DNA from: Gonapodya prolifera JEL478 | Taxonomy: Eukaryota > Monoblepharomycota > Monoblepharidomycetes > Monoblepharidales > Gonapodyaceae | Length of the DNA stretch: 64,000 nucleotides | Reading direction: 5' to 3' | Assembly: GCA_001574975.1 (NCBI GenBank) | Contig: KQ965873.1 | Span: 1-64,000 of the forward strand | Part shown: positions 32,708 to 42,321 of the stretch, in pieces | Layout of the letters: each line of letters begins with the position of its first letter | Position numbering within the stretch: position 1 is the first letter of the stretch | Position numbers and translations under genes: made by a program | Notes under the pieces: generated by a model | What the model saw: only the letters and a program-made list of their open reading frames with translations | Databases searched by the model: none | What the model was told of the DNA's origin: nothing

Positions 32708-35700
32708 ATGCTTCATCTCAAGAGTGGATCTGTGATGGATGGACTTGAAAATCGTGGAAGAGGTGACGAAACAAAACAGCCTAAACGAGACATACACTAA
32801 TGGTCTTTGACCATACTCTTGTCTTCAGGAGTATGGAAAGCTGACATGCACAAGGCCTGTGTTGTGATGAAAGACCCCCTTTATGACTCAGAGTTTCCTC
32901 CTCTTTCTATGAGCAGCGGTGGGTTCAAACGTCTTCATTACACGTATTTTGTACAAGCACAACTTTTATCATATTTAGTTTACAAGTATATGCTACAGCA
33001 GGGGAAGGCTTGCTCCAGTTGCCATGCTATCACTCCTCTGCCTGTAAATATGGAAGACATTGGTAGACCTGGTGAAAACTATTGGGATGATAGGTTTGGA
33101 ACTATTAGAGGTGAGTTCTATCTCTGTATTTAGGTGCTACCTATTCTGAAAGGATTAGTCTTGGTTGTTTAGTTTCCCCTTTTTTGAACCTATCACTCCC
33201 TCCTCCTGCTTATCATGAAGTCTTCAATCCTAGACCTGATGGAAACTGCTTTCCAAGCTGTGTCTCATTCTTTCTTCTTAAAAAATATTCTCTGGACAAA
33301 CTTCGCACACTTACAGTTGAAGAACTCTTGAAAAAACCCTCGGAATATGTGAACCAAGCTGTCCCGTATCTAAAGGGAAACTGCTACTTCTGCTGGGCAA
33401 CAAATGTAGGAAATTCTGGAGTCTTTTTTGATGATGCTAGCATTCTTGCACTATGCAAAGCTTTGAATGTGACTGTTACAGTTTTTCAAAGAGGAAATTG
33501 CTCCATGTTCCACTTTATCAAAGTTAATAGTATCAAGAACTGCACTTCTATTAACCTTCTTCTCAGTGGAAATGTAGACGCTGGTCATTACTCTCTGCTC
33601 AGTGAAGAAGATTCAAATCTGAGATTTAAAACAGTTACCAGAAGCATGACAAAGCAGCCAACAAAGACTGTTGCAATACCTGTGATGGATAATCCCTTTC
33701 AGGTATTGGATTTTGATACGCAGCAGGTCTAAGTCTCTTCTTTTCTCCCATTATCTTGTAGAATTCACATTAGTGTTTTAAAAACATATAGGAAAATAAT
33801 TCAAACTCTGTACCAACTATGGCCCACATGACTGGGGGAGGACCTCCATCTGTAGCCACTGATCTTGAAGAGCTTGATTATACCCAAGGTGGTGGTAATG
33901 GTGATGGTTTTGGTGAGTGAATGTAACAGACATTTTGCTGTAAGTTCCAAAACTTATCAGCTTTATGAAGGAACTGAACAAACAGATAAAATAACCTTGA
34001 AAATTGGCCCAAAACAGAGAGGTCGTCCAAAGAGGCAGAAACTTGATCTTACAAGGTGCCCACCAAGTCCACCTCCAAGAGATGTTGAATCAAGTGCATC
34101 TGAGTCTAGTGTTGATGACAGTTTGCCTCATAAGGTGTGGCAGCCTCCAGCTGCACCATCAAGTGTGACTCAATTCATAAATTCAAAGCCTATTCTACCT
34201 CATTCCAAAGCTCATGAGTGATCATTTGAGTTTGATATAGTAATGAGTGAAAGTCTCATAACATTTATTCTGGTTCTCAGCCCAGAATCGTATTGAATGG
34301 ACACATTTAGATACAGTTTTGCTTCCAAATGTGCCTCTATGGTTTGATAACCAACCTTTTGACTGGAACAAAGATGGTGGGGCAAAACACTACCATAAAG
34401 ACTGTTATGATACTGTGTTTATTACACGTGGGCCCACTGATGACATACGGGCAAAGTCAATGGTTATTTCCATTAAAGAGGATGCTAGTGTAAGCTGAAT
34501 TTATGATTTACATCATATGCTTCTCACCCCTTGATTTTCTAGGACTCAAAACTTGATCAACTTTCAGAAAACCATTCTGTAATCTTTGATGCAAGATTTA
34601 CATGCCCTAATTATACAGGAATATGTGAAAACATTTTAAGAGAGAAGGACCATACCTGTCCCATGAAGTTAAAGGTATTTCATCAAAAATATGCTCATAC
34701 TCATTATGATTCTAATAATGGAAACCAAAATGAAAGGTTGTTGTTACAGCAGACAAATTGGGTCATGCACTGATATATAGGACAAAAATCCACCATCCAA
34801 AAGTTTGGAATGATTTACTTCGTCCCTCCATGAGACTTCGAAATGAAGCATATGATCATGCCTTACGTCTTGGAACTAAAGCAAGGGATTTTATGGACTG
34901 TAAGTAAGGTACAAGCACTGCCATCAAACCATCACACTAACCAAGTTATATAACAATAGACCAGATCAGAGAGGTTAAGAATGGAGTTTTCATGGAACAT
35001 AGAATGTTGAATACTGAAGCATTAGCACAAATATTTACCCGAAGTCGAAAATCTTCCTCACTTAATGAAAATTCTTTCAAAGTAAGTTTAGGGAGGTTTT
35101 ATGCTACATTATTTATCATGCTTTATTGAAAGCTTGTCTTTTCAGGCAATGATGTTACTTGCTCTGAAGCATCCAGCTGACATCCATCATGAAGGTTTTC
35201 CAAGTCTGAGCAAGGAAAATAAAGTTTGTTTGCTTAAAGTCAATTCTGAAACATGCCACTTACACACTTTTATCTCAAGGCAGCACCGGCCTCATATGAG
35301 CCATCTGATAATTTTATTTATGTCATAACTCGTGCACCTGCTCTGCTTCAAGGCTTGATATTTGGCCATAATATTGTTTTTCTGGACACTACACACAGAG
35401 AATTGAGCAAGAACAATGTTCCAATGACAGCTTTGGTAACCCTGGATCCCAAGACTGGGAGAGGGTACCCAATTTCTGTGATGATTTCTGGAAACATAAA
35501 GGCTCCAACACTTGTCAAGTTTATGGAACATACATTTTCTAAAATTAGGACATTAGCATGCCAGCTTGCTGCTCCTGGTAAGAAACAATTTCTTTAAATT
35601 TTGCAAAGGCATAATATTTCATAGTTCTACATTTCCAAAGGTCAAAAGTTACCAGATCTTGCTTTGGAATATAATGTCACTCGTGACCAGTTTCATCAAT

Positions 35701-38649
35701 GGGGCCAGACCTGGTTTCCATCTGTAGTGATGATTGACAAGTGTCGTGCAGAGCTAACAGCCATACAAGAAGTTTGCCAAGGAAATTGTGTGTCCCGCCT
35801 TTGTCAGTTTCACATAGGCCAAACAATCACACAGGTTAGAAAAGGTCAGAATGCTTTGGAATACTTAACACATCTTTCTATGGAGTCATTTTCTGTTTCT
35901 GTCAACAGATGATCAACAAGAGCAAATGAATGAAGGCATTTCTGGAAAAAAGACAATCCCAAAAAGTGAGTATTATATGATTGCACAAAGATAACTGCAT
36001 TTCAGTATTTCTATGCACAGAAATTATGGTTGCCCTCTATTCAGAGTTTAAGAAAGTCCAGAGGGCCAAATCTGATGAGGATCTTGAGAGGTTGAAGCAG
36101 CTCTTTCTTGAAACAATTATCCCTGCAAAAGTGGAAGAGTTATCTTCAAAGAATGGTGACTCAAATGTTACAGAAACAGTAAAATCTTACTTTCAAAACA
36201 ACTGGTTCTGTTCTGAGTGGAAAGGTAGTTGCACCTTTTGAAAGTATAACACCCAACCAAATACCAGGATGAATTTTCAGGCATGTGGGAAGATTATACT
36301 CTCCCTGAAGGCATAAGCAGGGACTATGCTAACACCAACAATCACATTGAAGCTTTCTTTGGGCTTTTTAGAGTGGTGTGCCTCAAAGGAACATCAAATA
36401 AAAGGCAAGAACAATTTTACATTAATTACATGCAAACTCACTAACTTATCTAGTCTCTTGGCATCAGACTTGACCATCTTGCCCTCATGATCCACTCTCA
36501 GATATTTGATTATTTTCGATACACATCTCCACAAACTCGTGTTGATGACAAAGTTCTTGAAGGTCTTTCAAAAGGGTTTTTAATTTGGGAACAAAGGAAA
36601 ATTTATTCCACTTCTGTTGCATACATTTACACTGTAGCTGGATCTGAGGAAGGTGTACAATGGTCAGTAAATCTGAGGGCAACCACGTGCACCTGCCCTG
36701 ATTACCAAAGTCATGGCAAGGTGGGTGAACCTAATTTTATTTCAATGCAAATTATTTAATTAGTTTGGTTATAGCGGTGCAAGCATATTTATGCTGCAGA
36801 TATGTTTGCAAATAATGGCTATTTTGACAATGAGGAAGTTGTTGAGGACACCCCTGCACTATTGAATGCTGCAAAAAGGGAGCAGGCAGAAGGCAAATCA
36901 GGAAGACCTGCGCAGTTAAAGCCTTTGCATCCTCAGAGAACCAGGGTACGTAAAATAAAAACTTTGTGGTAATGTGTCTCATTTGTTTGGTTTATTACTT
37001 GCTCTGTAGGGGCATATTAATCTAACAATTGTTCCGGGAACTGGGATGCAGACTATGACACATGTTCCACAAGTGAAAAAGCGTAGGGAACCAGTGCCAT
37101 ATGCAAAAATTTTCAATTCTACCCCAGGCCGGAAGAAACTGGCTCCAATGAATAAGTATGGCAAATAATGTCTTTCTATTGTTGATGCACTCAGCTCTAA
37201 CTCCCTGCAACACAGGACACCAAAACTTAAAGCTAACAATGCCTCCCAAAGCCCTCTTCCTTCAAAGCCTGCTGAGGCTCCACTAGAACCCTTGGATGAT
37301 GAAGTGGTATCGGAATTATTACATCAAGTGGAAGGGACCATTGGAAAAGCAAAGGTACTGAGTACTTAGAATCTGAATATTACTGCTAACAGCTCATAAA
37401 ATTTTTAAATTTTTTTGAGGGTGGGGTGGGGTGGGGTGGACAGGCTAACCAAGTACCACAGACAGTTATAGATGGTCACACACTATCTGTGCTTGGCAAC
37501 TCACTGCAATTGTTCAGCTTTGGTACACCTCCAACACTTACACCTCAATACACAAACACCTGCTGTCCAGACTCTATTCTCTCTCTTTTTTACATTGCAC
37601 AAATTTCATCAAGTTTATCAGAAGCTGACATCAATCTTATCTCAAAATGCTCTGAACTTTCCTGTGTCTTATTTAAAGTTCTCAAGGAATTAAACCTTAG
37701 GTCCTCTCTACAGGAATTCCAATATGCTAAGCACAACTTTTTGAAAGCATTATTTGGAAAACACAGAGAGGCCATTCACCCTAATGAATTGATGACATGT
37801 GGTAAGATTCATGATCAAATCTTATTATTTCTATGAAATCTCATTTGATATTACAGCAAACCTCTGGAATGAGCTCTTTCCAGAAGGCTATGCTGGTAAT
37901 CAAATAAAAAGTCCAATGACACTTGATATGCATATATCATTTTGGTTTGTGCCTTTTACTTTTACTGGGATGTTTCTGCTAGTATTTACAATTGCCATAA
38001 TAGGTGTTCTCACTGTGAACTAGAAATAAATCAGACTCCATCTGGGAGCAGTAAGGGTATTCAACCTGTTGAGAGATACCACACAATTTCCAGCCTTCCT
38101 CTACGGGGTGTTGCAAAACATCCTGATTGTACAAAAGCAGGATATCTGGGACTCATTGAATGGTGGCACTCTACAATCAAAGAAGTGTACCAGGAAAGGA
38201 TCCGTGCTGCACCACCCTCATGTGAAAAATGTCATGAAGTAACTGAGCTGACATATGACATTCTACATGCACCTCCTGTCTTGGCTTTTGAGGTAGAGGC
38301 TTTGACAGTAAATGGACCATCTCTTGGAACACGAGTGAAGACCCTCCCATTAATTCCAAGAGGTATAACACTACCAGTTCTTTCTGGTGAAACACCTGTG
38401 GACACAAAATACCGGCTCCTTGGGGTCATTTATGGGAATGGTGCACACTTTAATGCACAGCTTGTTTCACCTTCCTGGGAGGTATTCTGCTATGATGGGC
38501 TAAAAGGTGGGGGGATTGCAGAGAAGATTGAGAATGAGCTGGAGTATGAGCAATGGGCGCAACATGAGCGGAACTACACTGCCTCCTTGATTGTTTATAT
38601 CAAATTACATACTCAGAGCAATGCCTCCACAGGAACAAAGAATGGTTAA
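32708..38649 (+). CDS. MULE fusion protein: OTU protease, AT-hook, transposase, SWIM, USP-like protease
   Basis: ATG at 32708; about 20 exons with mostly 40-110-nt introns. Splice phases match at nearly all junctions I checked, linking one frame of roughly 1400 residues to the stop at 38649. Order: an OTU cysteine-protease domain (33173-33702: NPRPDGNCFPS with catalytic DGNC; DAGHYSLL with His); an acidic/basic linker with an AT-hook (RGRPKR, about 34020); a MULE transposase with DDE residues in FLDTTHRELS, VVMIDKCRAE with C-x2-H box LCQFHIGQ, and NNHIEAFFGLFR; a SWIM finger CTCPDYQSHGK then RCKHIY across an intron. The C-terminal part (37.4-38.6 kb) resembles a USP deubiquitinase: Cys box TNTCCPDSILSLF, zinc-ribbon CSHC and CEKC, His box GAHFNAQLVSP then WEVFCYDGL. 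One junction near 33.9-34.0 kb is not uniquely resolved, and one intron (36405-36467) uses a GC donor. The product would bind the element's ends and cut and join DNA in the nucleus; the two protease domains may remove ubiquitin or a related tag. Confidence 0.75.
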
Positions 38650-38659
38650 ATGTGTATGA

Positions 38660-39062
38660 CTTAACAAGGACCTGAGAATAACATTGTAATTCAAAGAATC
38701 CAAATCAACATGAAATTCTTGGTTGGCTGGCTGTCTGAAAACAAACAGATATTGTTTAGTACCATACAATGAGATTATAGTATATTTGTCCACACCAATG
38801 AAGTCCCTTGCCTGGGTGAGATTGTGTGATCCAATTGAGACTCCCAAAACTTTAACTGCAACATAATTAATCAATTAAACAATTTAAAAACTTGCCTTGA
38901 CCTTTCTGGTTTGGTCTCTTGGAATTCAAAAAAAGACAAGGAAAAATTCAGAGGATCAAACCATGTATGTACATAACTCTGTCCGACTTTAAGTTCTCCA
39001 TGGATCTTGTGGTCATAACGTTCTGTAATTTTTGGGGTTATGAGTACTGATAACAACACCAT
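38660..39062 (-). CDS. possible second small gene of the MULE
   Basis: Two adjacent minus-strand frames (39062-38871 and about 38860-38660) with similar low-GC composition: HGELKVGQSYVHTWFDPLNF and LTQARDFIGVDKYTIISLYG. They could be two exons of a protein of about 120 residues split by an intron near 38890-38850, but I found no splice choice that keeps frame. Unknown family. It would be convergent with the transposase gene. Confidence 0.35.
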
Positions 39063-40424
39063 TTGGGTGCATTAAATACACATCCACTTAGCAAAAACAA
39101 TTTATCAAAATTGCATCCCACAGATTTCCCCTAAAAGTCCATAATTGCTAACCCTATTTAAATATCTTTTAATTTTTGTTGATTTTTGTATCTCATCTTT
39201 TTATTTCCCAGTGAGTGCTATGGTACAAAACCTCTTCTAATATTTACAGTCTGATGTTACTGCATATACAGTCACACATCCATTCTGATGTACTTTAGTG
39301 ATAGTGTGTAGGTGGCTCAAACCTGTATATTTCAGATTAGTGGTACTCTGATGAATGTGCAACATCAAGGGAGTCATTGATGTTATAAAGCTATAAAGAT
39401 TGGAAACTTCTCAAGTTGTGTGACACAAGCTCAGTTGGTCAAGGAACAAAATGTTGGCTCATTTTGCACATTTTATTCATTGAAATGGGTGCATAGTGCT
39501 ACACAACCTAGGTGAGCTGCACAAGCCTGTAAACTGCAGGAACGTGCATATATATGATCAAACATACATAATATGATGTAGTGCACACAGAACTCACCTG
39601 CAGGAACGTGACGCCAAAATTGGGGCACGCCCTGCAGGTGCACTCATCTAAATACATGACCACAGTAGTGGCACAGCACTTAACACCTCACACTATATAT
39701 ACCATGTCAATGGATGTCACCTGAGGCTATGGTGACACATAGGTGATTATCCATTGAACAAGAAGCAAATATACCAGAAAGTGCTATGTACAATGTTACA
39801 GACAACGATATGAAATATTCCATGTCCTCAAAACAAATCCAAATAAGAGCAATTTTGGAAGAGAAATTTCTAAGGTGATGTTATAGTTTGTGTGTGAGTT
39901 TCACCCTTCTGTATTAATCCATTCTGACCATATGATCCAAAGACTGTAATAAATGGTAAATATGCATATTTTGTTTGTGCTGTGACAGTAATTAATGAGG
40001 GTTTTGCATTCAACAAGGATTTCTCTTTGGGAACAGGTTTCTAGAGCAAAAAGTGGAGCAACTATTCTAAGGAGGCACCCTTTTTTTGGTGTACTAGTGA
40101 TTGTTGCCACCTCATGTTTCTCTCCCCCAAATTGCCAGGATGTACCCTTAAGTCACAGAAACAAAATCTGGAATCTCAACAACTCTTCTTAACCTTATAA
40201 AAGGAACCAAGAGTTTCATTCCAACCCCTGTATCTGTTACATACCTCCTCAAACTTCCGTGCTACTTGCCCATGCATTCCAGAAAACACCTGCCCTTCCA
40301 AACAAGCCCCAGCACAAGTCCAAGAATCTCTATCTATAGGTATTTGTGAGATATATCACATTTCTGTGTATCTTTCCCTGTATATGTCATTTCTAATTGA
40401 GTTTTCCTGTTTCTATACTCCTAT
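39063..40424. other. AT-rich non-coding part of the MULE
   Basis: About 1.4 kb with no supported gene between the small minus-strand frames and the right terminal array. Confidence 0.5.
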
Positions 40425-40977
40425 TCCCGACTTAAAACTCTCTATTCCTGTTTTAAAAGGACTATTCCTGATTTGAAAGCAACCATTCCTGATTTGAAAT
40501 GCCAATTCCTGATTAAAAATGCCCTTTCCTGATTTAAAATGCCAATTCCGGTTTTAAAGTGGCAAATTCCAGATATAAAAGGAGCCGTTCCTGATTTAAA
40601 AGGGCTATTCCTGGTCTAAAGTGACTATTCCTGATATAATACAAATGCTTTCCCGAAATAAAAGAAATCTACAGTTTTATTCCTGATTTAAACATTATCT
40701 TCCAGATTCGTAACACTTTTAGGTGAGCTTCCGGATTTCAAAGTAAAACTTTCCTGAGAAATACATTTCTGATTCCAGATATAAAAGGAGCCGTTCCTGA
40801 TTTAAAAGGGCTATTCCTGGTCTAAAGTGACTATTCCTGATATAATACAAATGCTTTCCCGAAATAAAAGAAATCTACAGTTTTATTCCTGATTTAAACA
40901 TTATCTTCCAGATTCGTAACACTNTTAGGTGAGCTTCCGGATTTCAAAGTAAAACTTTCCTGAGAAATACATTTCTG
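40425..40977 (-). repeat. right terminal array of short repeats, inverted relative to left
   Basis: Series of TTCCTGATTTAAAA-like units (the reverse complement of the left-array motif) spaced about 20-25 nt, running up to the end of the element. Confidence 0.85.
40566..40977 (+). repeat. perfect 206-bp tandem duplication of the MULE right end
   Basis: 40566-40771 and 40772-40977 are identical except for one undetermined base (N at 40924). Each unit starts with ATTCCAGAT; the flanking duplication ATTCCACAA starts with the same six bases, so microhomology could explain the copying. It could also be an assembly overlap. Confidence 0.95.
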
Positions 40978-40986
40978 ATTCCACAA
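40978..40986 (+). repeat. 9-bp target-site duplication, right copy
   Basis: ATTCCACAA, identical to 32060-32068. Confidence 0.8.
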
Positions 40987-41035
40987 TATCACGTGGATGG
41001 AATCACAGCCCTCCCTCGCGTTATAACACCGAACC

Positions 41036-41230
41036 ATGCCTCATGTCCTTTCCGAAGCACCTAACTTGGTGGCGGTCTTTCTACCGTTGCTTAAGATTTG
41101 TAACGGATTGGATGAAACCGAACTGAGCTGGGAAGTGCTCATCTCCATTTGCACGTTGTATCGCGGAGAGGGAACCGGACCAGGCTTGTGGGAGGTGTTA
41201 GAGCGGTTCCAGCGAAGCCATCTAGTGAGT
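41036..41230 (+). pseudogene. gene fragment inside repeat copy A
   Basis: Open frame of about 64 residues (MPHVLSEAPNLVAVFLPLLK ... WEVLERFQRSHL) ending at a good GTGAGT donor. It lies mostly in the 280 bp that copy B lacks. No family recognised and no following exon found. Confidence 0.3.
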
Positions 41231-41878
41231 TTATCCCCAGGGCCAGTCCATATGATCGCCCCACTCACCAATGTTCTCCTTCTCCTCTCACTCCTACGTC
41301 TTGCATCGTCGTTAGCTATCTGCCATGTTTACTTAGCTTCGCTACCCTCAGCGCGTCGCCGGATGGGGTTGTGCGGGCCAGCAACACCTCTCGAAAGAGA
41401 CTCCTCCGGTCGGTCGACACGGCGCGTGGAAGGGATGAATATAGAACCCGCACAACCTTTTCTTTTGTCCGAATTGTACACTTTGTCCAATGTTCATCCT
41501 TTGTCGGAAAGGTGTGCTTTGTCCAATGTCATGGGGAACGACCCAACAACATGGTGACCTCCAATTAGTCGCCACCATGGTGGTCGCAGTCATGGTTGAG
41601 GGCAGTGACTTCTTTTACAGTGTGCTCTCATATCCCACTCATATGCGACCTTAGTGAGCTGACGGACTGGTGCGGAAATGTGCACGCGGCCTCGACGTCG
41701 CCTCATATATCAAACGTGGCATCAGGTCGATTATTGCTCGCAATATGTATAGATCTATAATTAGAATTTCAGTCTCGCTACCTGGAAACTTTGGCCTAAT
41801 CAACATACGGTGAATCATCAAAATTGAGCCGTTTTGGGTGACAAGCACTGCAGCCGTCTGATGAGCTTCCGACACCCT

Positions 41879-41984
41879 AAATTGCATCGGCCGCATGCGA
41901 TTTCCCCATTATGAAGAAGATTCTTGGGGGAAATTGCATCGGCCGCATGCGATTTCCCCATTATGGAGAAGATATTGGGGGACC
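41879..41984 (+). repeat. two-copy tandem repeat, about 54 bp
   Basis: AAATTGCATCGGCCGCATGC and following bases through CCCCATTATG occur twice in a row, ending in GAAGAT...TTGGGGG, with two or three differences. Confidence 0.9.
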
Positions 41985-42321
41985 ATTTCTGGAGGGATGC
42001 AAATTACGTAAAGAGTCTGGAACCGAGCACACTAGCTCATGACTAGTATTTCCGCTTGAGAAAAGCATTTCAGAAAGAGCGATAAACTGAAAGCAACGCT
42101 TCTAAATGTGTCCAGTCCTTCCCGGTCTCTTCGGCAACGCTCCTGCAATGAGCTTTGGGTTGCCTTCATCATTGAGGGCAGGGCAGGGTGTTGCGTCCCC
42201 ATACAATCGGAATCCAAACGCAATTGCATTCGCTCCATTCATCATCTTCATCGGCACGAGTCGACGCGCTCCAAGTGAGATAGGCCCGTGAACTATCGAA
42301 AACAGGGACGAGGGGAGACAC

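Larger units (their letters stand above)
32069..40977 (+). mobile_element. Mutator-like (MULE) DNA transposon, about 8.9 kb
   Basis: Boundaries come from the 9-bp duplication ATTCCACAA on both sides. From each boundary, exactly 23 nt inward, both ends read TCAGGAAAGTTTT (the right end reverse-complemented). Each end then continues into an array of short AT-rich repeats in opposite orientation (32080-32460; 40425-40977). It holds one large multi-exon gene with MULE transposase and SWIM finger, and possibly a small minus-strand gene. It is clearly AT-richer than the host. The transposase gene has good splice signals and looks largely intact, and the duplication is perfect, so the insertion is probably recent. 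The right end contains a perfect 206-bp tandem duplication that includes the terminus. Confidence 0.85.
40978..41725 (+). repeat. dispersed repeat copy A, right part
   Basis: Matches 46205-46673: GGAATCACAGCCCTCCCTCG, then after an extra 280 bp (41052-41331) TACTTAGCTTCGCTACCCTC, a GGTCGGTCGACACGGCGCG stretch, four spaced TTTGTCC-type units about 17 nt apart, and CAGTGACTTCTT. Joined to 31906-32068 without the transposon and with one duplication copy, it gives the same spacing as copy B. Confidence 0.8.

Noticed and set aside
37426-37836. Separate gene starting MGWGGQ in the MULE
   Set aside because: The first residues come from a GGGTGGGG run before an acceptor; splicing joins this exon in phase to the transposase gene.
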